From Caulobacter endophyticus (GTDB lineage: Bacteria; Pseudomonadota; Alphaproteobacteria; Caulobacterales; Caulobacteraceae), in assembly GCF_003116815.1 (NCBI RefSeq), contig NZ_QDKQ01000046.1:11355-62957 (forward strand): a stretch of DNA of 51,603 nucleotides, in the 5' to 3' direction. This document shows positions 8,509 through 17,056 of the stretch, in pieces. The notes below the pieces were generated by a model. That model saw only the letters and a program-made list of their open reading frames with translations. It was not told the origin of the DNA and did not search any database. Both the position numbers and the translations under genes were made by a program. The first letter of the stretch is position 1, and each line of letters begins with the position of its first letter.

Positions 8509-8853
8509 ATGCTCAGATCCGCGATTACCCTCGCCGCCGCCGCAGCGCTGTTGACGGCCTGCGGCCCCAAGGCCGAGACCGCCGACAAGGCGGAGGGGCC
8601 GGCGGTTTCGACTTCGCAAGAGCCCCGCAACACGGCCGTCGACACCACGCCGACGACGGGGGACGCGGGCCCCACCGCCGGCGCCAGCTCCTTTACCGAA
8701 AACCAGGCCAAGGGGGCCATCGAGTCAGCCGGCTACACCGCCGTGGGCCCGCTGACCCAGAACGGCGATGGCCTGTGGCAAGGCAAGGCGACCAAGGACG
8801 GCAGGGAGACCAGCGTCTCGGTCGACTACAAGGGCGCGGTCACGGCGCAGTAG
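8509..8853 (+). CDS. Small lipoprotein, possibly PepSY-like
   Basis: A 114-residue protein with a clear lipoprotein signal (SAITLAAAAALLTAC, lipobox LLTAC), a low-complexity Thr/Pro/Gly linker, and a small C-terminal domain (FTENQAKGAIESAGYTAVGP ... TSVSVDYKGAVTAQ) whose layout resembles one PepSY-like repeat. The ATG at 8509 follows a good AGGGAG ribosome site; the in-frame start at 8308 would bury the signal peptide. It precedes a general-stress-type gene by 49 bp. Confidence 0.75.
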   Translation: MLRSAITLAAAAALLTACGPKAETADKAEGPAVSTSQEPRNTAVDTTPTTGDAGPTAGASSFTENQAKGAIESAGYTAVGPLTQNGDGLWQGKATKDGRETSVSVDYKGAVTAQ

Positions 8854-8902
8854 CCGCTCGCCCACGCCCGAACTCATCAAAAAACTCTGAGAGGAACTCG
8901 CC

Positions 8903-9658
8903 ATGACCAGAACCATCACGCGCCTGTTCGACACCCATGCCCAAGCCCTCGACGCGGTCGAAGACCTGCAGCGGGCCGGCGTCGACGACGACCGCATCAG
9001 CCTGGTGTCCAACAACGCCGACAATTGGCATGCCGGCGACTGGCGCACCGGCCGCAGCTTCTCCAACGGCCCCCTGGGCGACGCCAACCGGGACGGCGAG
9101 AACGACGTGGCCGAAGGCGCCGGCAAGGGCGCGACCACCGGCGGCCTGATCGGCGGCGGCGCGGGCCTGCTGGCCGGCCTGGGAATGCTGGCCATTCCGG
9201 GCCTAGGTCCGGTGGTGGCGGCCGGCTGGCTGGCCTCCACGGCCGTCGGCGCGGCGGTGGGCGCGGTCGCCGGCGGGGCCACGGGCGGCCTCCTGGGCGC
9301 GCTGAAGGAAGCTGGCCATGACGACGCCGAGGCCAATGTCTATGCCGAGGGCGTTCGCCGCGGCGGGACGCTCGTCAGCGTCCGGGCCGACGAGGACCGG
9401 GCCGGCGAAATCGAGCGGATCCTCAACGGTCGGCGCGGCGTCGACGCAGTCTCGCGCGGCGCGCTTTATCGCCAGTCTGGCTGGTCCCGGTTCGATGAGT
9501 CCACCGATCCCTACACTGTCGAACAGGTGCGGCGCGAGCGCGATCTCTATCGCGGCGAAGAGCGGTCCTTCGCTGGCGGCGGCGATACCGAGATCGCCGA
9601 GGACGAGCAGCGGCGGCGCGAGACCGAGAGCCGCCCTGGCCTGACGCCCGGCGCCTAA
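8903..9658 (+). CDS. General-stress/heat-induced-type protein with glycine-rich membrane-like core
   Basis: 251 residues. The N-terminus (ITRLFDTHAQALDAVEDLQ ... DDRISLVSNN) is the YflT/DUF1269-like ferredoxin-fold segment of general stress proteins. The middle is a long Gly/Ala-rich stretch (GGGAGLLAGLGMLAIPGLGP and after) that could insert in or pack against a membrane, followed by a second alpha-beta repeat (NVYAEGVRRGGTLVSVRADE) and a charged tail. The ribosome site GAGAGGAA precedes the ATG at 8903. An intrinsic terminator follows. The role in stress is inferred from the family. Confidence 0.75.
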   Translation: MTRTITRLFDTHAQALDAVEDLQRAGVDDDRISLVSNNADNWHAGDWRTGRSFSNGPLGDANRDGENDVAEGAGKGATTGGLIGGGAGLLAGLGMLAIPGLGPVVAAGWLASTAVGAAVGAVAGGATGGLLGALKEAGHDDAEANVYAEGVRRGGTLVSVRADEDRAGEIERILNGRRGVDAVSRGALYRQSGWSRFDESTDPYTVEQVRRERDLYRGEERSFAGGGDTEIAEDEQRRRETESRPGLTPGA

Positions 9659-9681
9659 GCGCGGCGAGGCGACCGCTGAGG

Positions 9682-9709
9682 AGCCCCGGGCCAAGGCCCC
9701 GGGGCTTTT
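9682..9709 (+). terminator. Rho-independent terminator after the stress genes
   Basis: AGCCCCGG (9682-9689) pairs with CCGGGGCT (9699-9706), followed by a short T run. It lies 24 bp past the stop of the stress-protein gene and could serve it. Confidence 0.75.
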
Positions 9710-9747
9710 CCTTGACCGCAAGCCTTTCGGCCGCGCCGCCGACCGGG

Positions 9748-10227
9748 CTATGCGGCGGCCTGGTCGCCGCGCCGGCCTGCGAACCCGGCGATGGCCTCCA
9801 GCAGGGCCGCGGGACGCAAGGGCTTGGCGATGTGCAAATCGGCGCCCGCGGCGAGGCATGCGGCGACGTCGCTCTGCGCGGTGTTGGCGGTTAGGGCGAT
9901 CACGGGCGTGCGGCGCTGTCCCAGAGCCTTCTGCCGGGCGCGCAGCAGGCGGGTCGCCGACAGGACGAGCTTGTTCCAGCCGCGGTAGCCGGGCGGATTG
10001 ACGGCGTGGACGATAACGTTCGCGCCCCTGGCCGCCGCAACCACGGCGTCGCGGTCCATGGCGTCCCCGATTACGTAGTCCCATCCCGCGCGAGGCGCGG
10101 ATCTGGCGGGGGCGCGAACCAGGGCGCGGACCTTCCAGCCGTGACGGGCGAGCGCCGCGGCGGTTTCGCCGCCAACGCCGCCATTGGCGCCGAGAACCAG
10201 GGCGGTGCGGGTTTCAACTTCAGTCAT
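9748..10227 (-). pseudogene. Chimeric gene: NmrA-like NAD(P)-binding N-terminus fused to a response-regulator receiver C-terminus
   Basis: 159 residues in two parts. Residues 1-~92 are an SDR/NmrA-type Rossmann start (ALVLGANGGVGGETAAAL, then DYVIGDAMDRDAVVAAA and NVIVHAVNPPGYRGWNKLV). Residues ~95-159 are the second half of a REC domain as in hybrid kinases (RARQKALGQRRTPVIALTAN, LAAGADLHIAKPLRPAALLE) with the conserved Lys but without the phospho-accepting Asp, which would lie in the missing half. The junction falls within LSATRLLRARQKA. An in-frame deletion joining two neighbouring genes is the simplest origin. Neither domain is complete. Confidence 0.75.
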
Positions 10228-10320
10228 GACGGGCTCCTCAAGCGATTGATGTCGTGAGGATGCCCGCGGCCTTGCCCATCAGAAATTGACAGAATTTGCC
10301 AGTCAGCTAGTCGATTTTTT
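10228..10320. promoter_or_regulatory. Divergent promoter region with a LysR-type operator
   Basis: 93 bp between the NmrA/REC hybrid and a LysR gene. It contains the perfect inverted repeat AAATT-GACAG-AATTT at 10283-10297, which fits the T-N11-A pattern bound by LysR regulators. The LysR protein probably controls the divergent gene and itself from here. Confidence 0.5.
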
Positions 10321-11235
10321 ATGAGTATGCCCGCCGCCGAGACGATCGATTGGGAACAGCAGCGCGCCTTCCTGTCGGTCTTGCGCGAAGGCAGCCTCTC
10401 GGGCGCAGCCAGGATGCTGGGAACCGCCCAGCCGACCGTGCGCCGCCGGATCGAGGATCTGGAGCGGCATCTTGGCGTGGCGCTCTTCACGAGGTCTCCG
10501 ACGGGGCTGACGCCGACGGCGTTGGCGCGCGAGCTGGCCGCGCCCGCCGAAGCCATGGCGGCCGCAGCCGCTGCGTTCGCGCGTACGGCCTCGGCCGAGG
10601 CGGGCGCGGCCGCCGGGGTGGTGCGCATAACGGCCAGCGAGGTGATCGGCATGGAGGTGCTGCCGCCGATCCTGGCCCGGATCAGCAAGGCGCATCCCGC
10701 TTTGGTCTTCGAACTAGCCTTGACCAACTTGGCCGAAGACCTGCTGCGCCGCGAGGCCGACATCGCCGTGCGCATGATCCGGCCAGTCCAGGAAGCCTTG
10801 GTGGCCAAGCGCGTCGGGACCATCGCCCTGGGCCTGCATGGTCACAAGGACTTACTGGACGCCTGGGGCCGTCCCGCGTCCCTGGCAGAGGCCAAGGCCC
10901 TGCCTCTCGTCGGTTTCGAGACCCCAACAGCTGGCGTGCGCGCGATCAAGGCGGCGAGCGGGGTCGATCTTGGCCCCGAGGACTTCGCGTTTCGCGCCGA
11001 TAGCGATCTGGCTCAGTTGGCGGCGATCCGCGCCGGCCTGGGCGTGGGCTTCTGCCAGTTGGGCCTGGCCGCGCGCGACCCGTCGTTGGAACGGGTTGTT
11101 CCCGACCTGGCCATCGGCCTGGAGACCTTCGTGGTCACTCATGAAGACCTGCGCGACGTGCGCCGCATCCGCATCGTGTTCGACGCCCTGGTCGAGGGCC
11201 TGACGACTTATGCACGGGCCGGTAGTCCGACATAG
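10321..11235 (+). CDS. LysR-family transcriptional regulator
   Basis: 304 residues. The N-terminal winged helix (WEQQRAFLSVLREGSLSGAA, TAQPTVRRRIEDLERHLGVA) is followed by a periplasmic-binding-like effector domain from ~residue 95. It is divergent from the NmrA-like remnant at 9748, the usual LysR arrangement, so it probably controlled that oxidoreductase before it was damaged. The ATG at 10321 lacks a strong ribosome site; a second Met two codons on is an alternative. Confidence 0.88.
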   Translation: MSMPAAETIDWEQQRAFLSVLREGSLSGAARMLGTAQPTVRRRIEDLERHLGVALFTRSPTGLTPTALARELAAPAEAMAAAAAAFARTASAEAGAAAGVVRITASEVIGMEVLPPILARISKAHPALVFELALTNLAEDLLRREADIAVRMIRPVQEALVAKRVGTIALGLHGHKDLLDAWGRPASLAEAKALPLVGFETPTAGVRAIKAASGVDLGPEDFAFRADSDLAQLAAIRAGLGVGFCQLGLAARDPSLERVVPDLAIGLETFVVTHEDLRDVRRIRIVFDALVEGLTTYARAGSPT

Positions 11236-11262
11236 GTCGCCGAGCGCCCGGTGAGCCCTCCG

Positions 11263-12009
11263 TTAACGGCCCGCGAGCACGAGATCGCGCACCGCCTCGG
11301 CTACGCCCGTGGCCGATTGCGGGTTCTGGCCCGTAACCAGTTTACCGTCGACCACGACCTTAGCGGTCCAGTCCGGCCCGGTCTGATGGAGCGCGCCGCG
11401 GGACTTAAGCTTGCTGGCCAGCAGGAACGGGACGGTCGCGTCCAAGCCGACCGCTCGCTCCTCGCTGTCGGTGAAGGCGGCGAGCTTTTTGCCCGCTACG
11501 AGGTAATCGCCGCCCGTCAGCCTGACGTCCACGAGGGCCGCCGGTCCATGACATACGGCCGAGACCACGCCGCCCTGTTCATAGACGGCGCTTGCCACGC
11601 GCTGGACCGCCCCGTCGCCCGGGAAATCCCACATCGCGCCGTGGCCGCCGGCGAAGAACACCGCCGCGTAGCGTCCAGGATCGACTGCCTCAAGGCGCAT
11701 TGTCATGCGCATGGACGCTCGGAAGCCTTCGCTCTTCCAGTAGCGGGCGTTGACCGGATCATCCAATTCGAGCCCGTCAACCGGCGGCTCGCCGCCCTGG
11801 ATGGACGCAAACTCGACGGGGATCTTCGCGGCCTCGAACACGGCCAACGGATGGGTGACCTCGGAGAGGAAGTAGCCGGTCGGAGCCCCGCCCGGCCCCT
11901 TCTGGCCATGACTGGTCACGACGATGAGGACCGGCTTGGGCGACGGCGGTGCGATCTTGGGGTTTGCGGCCGCCAGCTCCAGGGCGGCGGCCATGGCGAT
12001 GAAACTCAT
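11263..12009 (-). CDS. DJ-1/PfpI family protein, Hsp31-like
   Basis: 248 residues of the class I glutamine-amidotransferase-like fold. The nucleophile elbow is AVCHGPAAL (catalytic Cys-His). The acidic partner region YFLSEVTHPLAVFE and the loop FFAGGHGAMWDFPG match the Hsp31/HchA-type group, whose members act as glyoxalase III or protein deglycase. It is the last gene of a leftward run after the monooxygenase and SDR genes. The substrate is not deducible; methylglyoxal detoxification is the usual proposal. Confidence 0.85.
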   Translation of the reverse strand: MSFIAMAAALELAAANPKIAPPSPKPVLIVVTSHGQKGPGGAPTGYFLSEVTHPLAVFEAAKIPVEFASIQGGEPPVDGLELDDPVNARYWKSEGFRASMRMTMRLEAVDPGRYAAVFFAGGHGAMWDFPGDGAVQRVASAVYEQGGVVSAVCHGPAALVDVRLTGGDYLVAGKKLAAFTDSEERAVGLDATVPFLLASKLKSRGALHQTGPDWTAKVVVDGKLVTGQNPQSATGVAEAVRDLVLAGR

Positions 12010-12088
12010 GGACGGTCTTTCTTGTCAGGAGGGCGAAAGCGGCGAGCGCCGCGGCCGAGGACGCCCGGCCGCAGGAGCCTCAGCCGCC

Positions 12089-12385
12089 TCACTCGAGCCG
12101 CGTGGCCCGAAACAGGCTGAAATCGGCGATCATCTGGCCCGCGCCGCTGGCCTGAAACCGCTGGATGGCGGCCCCCTGCATGTGCGCGCGCCAGTGGGCT
12201 TCGCTCTCCCAAGTCTCGGTGAAGATCAGGATGCGTGGGTCGTCCAGCGACTGGTTGAGCTCATAGCGAAGGCAGCCAGGCTCGCGGCGGGTCTCCTGCA
12301 CCAGCCGAAGCTGCGCCGCGCGCAACTCGGCCTCGCGTCCCTCCGCCGCAGCGGCGACGGCGATCACTTGCAAGGGGGCGGTCAT
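12089..12385 (-). CDS. Antibiotic-biosynthesis-monooxygenase-domain protein (YgiN-like)
   Basis: A 98-residue single ABM domain: VIAVAAAAEGREAELRAA, EPGCLRYELNQSLDDPR, ILIFTETWESEAHWRAHMQG. Such ferredoxin-fold proteins act as dimers, for example as quinol monooxygenases or heme/anthrone oxidases. Its ATG follows the SDR stop by 2 bp, so the two are co-transcribed, and the DJ-1 gene follows 80 bp later. Exact substrate unknown. Confidence 0.85.
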   Translation of the reverse strand: MTAPLQVIAVAAAAEGREAELRAAQLRLVQETRREPGCLRYELNQSLDDPRILIFTETWESEAHWRAHMQGAAIQRFQASGAGQMIADFSLFRATRLE

Positions 12386-12387
12386 GA

Positions 12388-13179
12388 CTAGGCCAGCGAA
12401 TTGATCAGGCCGCCCTCGACGCGGATCGCCGCGCCGTTAGTCGCGGCCGAGATGGGACTGGCCAGATAGGCCACCAGACTGGCGATCTCTTCGGCCTCGA
12501 TCATGCGCTGGAGCAGAGACCCCGACCGAGCGCCGGCGAAGAACTCGGCTTCGGCTTCTTGCGCCGTCGCGTCGGGCTTGCTGGCGACGCTCTTGAGGAA
12601 GGCGACGATGCCGTCCGAGCGCGTAGGGCCCGGCATGACGGAGTTGACCGTGACAGCCGTTCCACGCGTCAGGCCCGCCATGCCGCGCGCGATCGACAGC
12701 TGCGCGGTCTTGGTCATGGCGTAGTGGATCATGCCCGGATCGACGGCGACGCCGGTTTCGCTCGACACGAACACTACGCGGCCGGTCCTGCGCTCCAGCA
12801 TGCGCGGAAAGTAGTGACGGCTGAGGCGCACGCCGCTCATCACGTTGATGTCGAAATAGCGCAGCCAATCGGCGTCGCTGATCTCCGCGAAGGGCTTGCT
12901 CTCGTAGATGCCCAGGTTGTTGACGAGGATGTCGACGTCGGCGTGCTTGGCGATGACGGCGGCTGCGCCCTCGGCGGTCGTGACGTCGGGCGCCACGCCG
13001 GTGACGGACAGCCCCGAAGCGCTGCGCACGTCCTGGATCGCCGTGTCCAGTTTGGCGGCGTCGCGGCCGGTCAGAACGACATGGGCGCCTTCTTCGGCCA
13101 GCTTGCGGGCGATCTCCAGGCCGATGCCGGCCGTCGAACCGGTCACCAGTGCGGTCTTGCCTTTGATCTTGAGGTCCAT
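12388..13179 (-). CDS. SDR-family NAD(P)-dependent oxidoreductase
   Basis: 263 residues of classical short-chain dehydrogenase. The cofactor motif is VTGSTAGIGLEIARKL, the NNAG-type motif is VNNLG, the catalytic Ser is in VFVSSETG and the YxxxK is YAMTK. The ATG at 13179 (MDLKIKGKTAL) has a GGAGA ribosome site; the upstream start at 13206 does not. It heads a three-gene leftward operon (SDR, ABM protein, DJ-1/PfpI) divergent from a LysR gene, a layout common for quinone or aldehyde stress modules. Confidence 0.9.
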   Translation of the reverse strand: MDLKIKGKTALVTGSTAGIGLEIARKLAEEGAHVVLTGRDAAKLDTAIQDVRSASGLSVTGVAPDVTTAEGAAAVIAKHADVDILVNNLGIYESKPFAEISDADWLRYFDINVMSGVRLSRHYFPRMLERRTGRVVFVSSETGVAVDPGMIHYAMTKTAQLSIARGMAGLTRGTAVTVNSVMPGPTRSDGIVAFLKSVASKPDATAQEAEAEFFAGARSGSLLQRMIEAEEIASLVAYLASPISAATNGAAIRVEGGLINSLA

Positions 13180-13275
13180 TTGGGGTCTCCAATCTGCGAT
13201 GCGCACTAGGTAGATCCCGGACAGGCAGCTAACTACGTCCCCATTAGGAACAGCGACTATTCCCAGAGGGACGCA
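13180..13275. promoter_or_regulatory. Divergent SDR/LysR promoter region
   Basis: 96 bp between divergent genes. The inverted repeat GGAA-N9-TTCC (13247-13263) lies just upstream of the LysR start and could be its operator. No clear -35/-10 boxes were assigned. Confidence 0.4.
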
Positions 13276-14187
13276 ATGCCGCGCATTCTTATGGAGCGAT
13301 CAGGGGAGATGGAGGTGTTCGCGCGCATCGTGACCGATGGCGGATTTTCCGCGGCCGGGCGCAGCCTGGGTCTCACCTCATCGGCCGTGTCAAAGGTCCT
13401 GGCCCGTCTGGAAGCCCGGCTAGGCGCCCGGCTTCTCACCCGCACGACGCGGGCCGTGAGCCTGACCGAAGAAGGCGCAGCCTACTTCGAGGCCGCTCAG
13501 AGTATCCTGCGCGAGATGGCCGAGGCCGACGAGGCGGCCGGCAGCGGCGCGATCCGTGGCAGCCTGTCGGTCAATGCAACCCTGCCCTTCGGTCGGCTCG
13601 TCGTGGCACCGGCGATACCGTCATTCCTGGAGCAGAATCCTGGCGTCACCGTCAGTCTCAGCTTCACCGACGACGTCGTCGACCTGTTGGCGCAGCAGGC
13701 GGATGTCGCCGTGCGCATGGGCAACCTGCCCGACAGCGCGCTGATCGCCCGCAAGCTCGGCCAGAGCCGCCGCGTCATCTGCGCCGCTCCCGACTATCTG
13801 GCGCGACGCGGTACACCGAGCACGCCCGCCGACCTAAGCGCTCACGATTGCCTGACTTTCAACTTCCGGCGGGCCAGGCCGGGTTGGCCCGTCAAGATCG
13901 ACGGCGCAGTGAGCGAACAGGCCGTGGCAGGCTCGATCAAGGTGAACAACGGTGAGACCCTGCGGCAGATGACGCTGCAGGGCTGCGGCGTGGCGCGCCT
14001 GGGCTACTTCCACGTCGCCGACGACATCGCCAAAGGCGCCCTCGTGCCGTTGCTGGAGACATTCAATCCCGGCGACCTGGAACTGATGCATGCCATCTAT
14101 GTCGGAGGTGGCCCAGCACCGGCTCGGGTGAAGGCATTCGTCGACCATCTGGCGAGATGGGTTTCTAGTTTGTCGTTGTTCGTATGA
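13276..14187 (+). CDS. LysR-family transcriptional regulator (AaeR/PtxR-like group)
   Basis: 303 residues: winged helix (EMEVFARIVTDGGFSAAGRS, SSAVSKVLARLEARLGARLL) and a substrate-binding domain with the typical LSVNATLPFGRLVVAP and QQADVAVRMGNLPDSALIA. It is divergent from the SDR-ABM-DJ-1 operon and most likely controls it in response to an aromatic or electrophilic ligand (inference). The N-terminal MPRILMERSG is extra; starts at MERSG or MEVFA are possible. Confidence 0.9.
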   Translation: MPRILMERSGEMEVFARIVTDGGFSAAGRSLGLTSSAVSKVLARLEARLGARLLTRTTRAVSLTEEGAAYFEAAQSILREMAEADEAAGSGAIRGSLSVNATLPFGRLVVAPAIPSFLEQNPGVTVSLSFTDDVVDLLAQQADVAVRMGNLPDSALIARKLGQSRRVICAAPDYLARRGTPSTPADLSAHDCLTFNFRRARPGWPVKIDGAVSEQAVAGSIKVNNGETLRQMTLQGCGVARLGYFHVADDIAKGALVPLLETFNPGDLELMHAIYVGGGPAPARVKAFVDHLARWVSSLSLFV

Positions 14188-14392
14188 GGGGGAGCATCGA
14201 GTGCGCCCTGCAAGCTAGGAGCGGGGCTGCGCCAGTTGCCGACGTTGGCACCTCTCCAAGAACACGACTTTTAGCCCGCCATGCGTACGGGCGAGATCGA
14301 CCTTTAACGGCCCTTCCAATTGGCGGCTGCTGAGATGGAGGCCATAAACGCTTTCAGGCCTAGCCCGCCAAAATCGTGTGGTTCGCGAACTT

Positions 14393-14641
14393 CTATCGTG
14401 GTCTGCGCTCACATCCGATCCGCCACCCCTCGCCATCTTGATCGACCTGCGTCACCTCGAACTCGGCGTCGTAACAGTCGCGGGTCGTCAGGGTGATCGC
14501 ATCGCCGCACGCCGGCAGCGGCGCCCCGGCGGGCGCTCGGATCAGGACTGTGCCAAAGCGCCCAGCCTGACCGGGCCGAAACTGATAGTGGAATGGCCCG
14601 AGCGTATCGGGCAGGCCCCGGTGGCTTCTGCGCGCAGTCAC
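14393..14641 (-). CDS. Hypothetical small protein
   Basis: 82 codons from a GTG 4 bp after the restored end of the transglutaminase-like gene, so probably the second gene of that unit. The C-terminal half (TLTTRDCYDAEFEVTQVDQD, GWRIGCERRPR) is protein-like and rich in beta-strand pattern. No family recognised, and no independent promoter seen. Confidence 0.45.
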   Translation of the reverse strand: MTARRSHRGLPDTLGPFHYQFRPGQAGRFGTVLIRAPAGAPLPACGDAITLTTRDCYDAEFEVTQVDQDGEGWRIGCERRPR

Positions 14642-14645
14642 GACC

Positions 14646-15428
14646 TCACCCGCCGACCCTGTCGATGCTGAAGTGCTGCTCGACGAGCGTCGCGGCGCCG
14701 AAGATCGTCATGAACGCGATGTCCGCAGCGTCACGGCCTGTCGCGACCCGAACAAGACCCTCGAGCGGAGCAAGGCCGGAGGGGTCGACCAATCGCCAGC
14801 GGCCACCGAGATAGATCTAGGCCACGGCATGGAGATCGGGCGGCTCCAGCCTCCACGCGTACCCGCTGACAGCTCGAGCCGGGATATTGCCCGCCCGACA
14901 GAGCGCGATCGCCAAATGGCTGAAGTCTCGGCAAACGCCGGCGCGGTCGACGAGAGTGTCGACCGCTGTCGTCGCGGCGTGACTGACCCCGGCGCGATAG
15001 TCCACATGCTCGGCGATCCAGGCCAGGATCGCGGCGACCTTTTCCCCGCCGCGCAAACCGCCGACCTCCCGCTCGACGAAGCGCATCAGTCGATCCGAGG
15101 GGCTGTAACGGCTGGCCCGAAGGTAAGGCAGCACTTCACTCGGCAGGTCTGCGATCGCCGTTTCCTCCGCGCCAGCCAGCCCATGATCGGACGCCGCCGT
15201 CTCGACCGTGGCGCGATAGAGCGCGTTGATCCTGCCCGAAGCTGCGAACACCGTACGGCGCTCGCCTGTCGACGGGTCATCGATACGGCGGGCCGGTGCG
15301 GGCGGCCAGAAGGTGAGCGCATCCGACGTCACCTGCTGGTCCCGCCCGTGCGCGGCTTCGACCAGCAGAAGAACTTCGCATGGCGCTGCAAAATCGTAGG
15401 TGAGGGAGGCTTCGACCTGGAAACGCAT
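14646..15428 (-). pseudogene. Transglutaminase-like peptidase interrupted by an in-frame TAG
   Basis: The frame starts at ATG 15428 (MRFQVEASLTYDF) and has the transglutaminase-like core: catalytic Cys in DRAGVCRDFSHLAIALCRAG and catalytic His in EPPDLHAVA. It then hits TAG (CTA at 14817-14819). The same frame continues with IYLGGRWRLVDPSGLAPLEG, supplying the expected third catalytic residue (Asp in LVDPS), and runs on to a TGA at 14646-14648 (about 260 codons in all). The stop therefore splits the catalytic triad; if truncated at residue 203 the enzyme would be inactive. Confidence 0.8.
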
Positions 15429-15682
15429 GCACGCCCTTCAGGCGGCAACGCCGCCGCTCACGCGATGCCAGCGCGAGTTCAATGAAAATAAATAGAGGAA
15501 AGGATCCGGTCGATCCTGGCAATGCCTTCAATATAATTGTATGATACGAAAATATAAGGTGCGGCGATGATTTTTCCGCCGCGCCATAACATCGCCGAAA
15601 ATTAAACGGGATCGCTGGTAAATCCTTCGATAACAGGGACGCGTCATTCGGTTTCACCTCTTCAAGGGAAGGAAACATCCAG

Positions 15683-15937
15683 ATGCTGTCTCACCATCAG
15701 CGCAATCTCCAAGTCATGATGCTGTCTCATGACCTTCAGCGCCTGGCTGATCGATTTCTGCCCGATCCCAACGCGGCTCGGTTCCTGGTCCACGAGACCC
15801 TGATCGACGCCTTCGCTGCGCCATCTGATGCCCGGCCGATGGCCGCCCGAGGGCGGGATCTGCGCCGCGCCATGATCGCGCGTTTGCGGGCCAGCCGCAG
15901 CCCATCACGGCGCCCCGGCCATCAACAGCGTCGCTGA
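15683..15937 (+). CDS. Small hypothetical protein
   Basis: 84 residues: MLSHHQRNLQVMMLSHDLQR, then ADRFLPDPNAARFLVHETLI, with a basic C-terminal tail. It is preceded by GGGAAGGAAA upstream of the ATG. The helical middle loosely resembles the start of ECF-sigma-like proteins, but the gene is too short for one. First of a run of four small + strand genes. No function assigned. Confidence 0.5.
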   Translation: MLSHHQRNLQVMMLSHDLQRLADRFLPDPNAARFLVHETLIDAFAAPSDARPMAARGRDLRRAMIARLRASRSPSRRPGHQQRR

Positions 15938-15959
15938 GCTGCGACACCAGGAGTCGCAG

Positions 15960-16241
15960 ATGCCCGAACCTGTAGACCTCACCGCAACCTCACAGGTGCT
16001 GAGCCTTGTGCCGGACGCCGCGTGCGACACTGGGCCCAGCCAGCTGTCGCTAGGCGCCTACCGCGCGCTTCGCCAGTTGGAGCGTCGCCTGCGCACCGGA
16101 GCGCTCGATGCGGTCAATATCCGGCACGTCCAAGAGCTGGCCGTGCTCGGCCTTGCGCACCATGGCCGTGGTGGCTGGCGCCCGACTAACGACGGCCTGA
16201 ACTACCTTGGCAAGCACCAGGACCGGAACGGTCCGGACTGA
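15960..16241 (+). CDS. Small hypothetical protein
   Basis: 93 residues with an AGGAG ribosome site before the ATG at 15960. A central helical segment (LGAYRALRQLERRLRTGALD) is followed by a short C-terminal part (GLAHHGRGGWRPTNDGLNYL) that could be a small DNA- or ligand-binding unit. Lies 22 bp after the previous small gene and 27 bp before the next. No recognised family. Confidence 0.55.
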   Translation: MPEPVDLTATSQVLSLVPDAACDTGPSQLSLGAYRALRQLERRLRTGALDAVNIRHVQELAVLGLAHHGRGGWRPTNDGLNYLGKHQDRNGPD

Positions 16242-16268
16242 AGCCGCAACCGCTTGGCGAGGTGATGC

Positions 16269-16451
16269 ATGAGCGAGGACCTGCTGCGCCTTCGCGACGA
16301 ATGCGACCAGCTTCGCCAGCGCTGCGATGAACTTCAGCGCCAGTTGAACGACCTGACGTCGCAAGTTGGCGGTCTGACCGACGAGCTTGGGCGTCGTTTT
16401 TCCGACGAAGCGTTCAACGCCTCGCGCCCTTCCCGGCATCGCGATGCCTAG
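16269..16451 (+). CDS. Small coiled-coil protein
   Basis: 60 residues, nearly all heptad-like (EDLLRLRDECDQLRQRCDEL, QRQLNDLTSQVGGLTDELG), predicting one long coiled-coil helix. It has no signal peptide or other domain. It lies in the run of small genes between the transglutaminase-like and HWE-kinase genes. Confidence 0.55.
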   Translation: MSEDLLRLRDECDQLRQRCDELQRQLNDLTSQVGGLTDELGRRFSDEAFNASRPSRHRDA

Positions 16452-16492
16452 TGCGGTCGCCAGCCACTATCGGCCCCGACAACAGGACACCC

Positions 16493-16699
16493 ATGAAACA
16501 GCCCCCGATCGATCGCATTGTCATCACGGTCTGCCGCAACGACGGCCTATGGGCGGCGGAAGAGGCAGGTCTCTTCTTTGGCGCCTCGCCCGACAAGGAT
16601 ATCGCCAAGGCTTCGGCCATGCGTCGGGCCAGAAAGCGAATTGAGGAAGGCCATGCCTGCCAAATCCGGATCTCCGGCGAGAATGGTTTCGCGATCTAA
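16493..16699 (+). CDS. DUF2188-like small protein
   Basis: 68 residues from the ATG at 16493: DRIVITVCRNDGLWAAEEAG, DKDIAKASAMRRARKRIEEG, CQIRISGENGFAI. This beta-alpha-beta layout, with an N-terminal VxxxDGxW strand and a C-terminal strand, matches the DUF2188 group of unknown function. Last of the small-gene run; an upstream in-frame ATG at 16451 lies in the previous gene's stop region and is less likely. Confidence 0.55.
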   Translation: MKQPPIDRIVITVCRNDGLWAAEEAGLFFGASPDKDIAKASAMRRARKRIEEGHACQIRISGENGFAI

Positions 16700-17056
16700 A
16701 ACGGAAGAGCTTTGCAAGGTAGCGCGCCAGCTACATGTGCTAAGTCATCGCGCCGTCGACTTCCGCTGCGTTGCTGTGAGGTGCAACTCTGATCTTGCCC
16801 TTACAGCCGGCGACCTAACCGTTCTCACCAAGAGGTGAGCCAATGTCTTGAAGTCATCCGCTTGGCCAGTGAGCGATGGCAACTTCCATGCCATCTCACG
16901 CCAGTTGCGGTCGGTGGGACAGTTCCGAGGACTGGACGCTCCAACCGGCCGTGAAGCACCATCCTGCCTGCGGCCGTGCTCAAAAACATGCGCTACCGTT
17001 TCGCCGTAGGGGCGCGCCCTTCTCGGGCCTGGCTTTCGCCGCATGATCTCAGCTTT
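16700..17056. other. Gene-free stretch
   Basis: 357 bp between the DUF2188-like gene and the convergent HWE kinase. Open frames on either strand lack family-like sequence. No convincing terminator hairpin with a T-tract was found. Confidence 0.45.
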
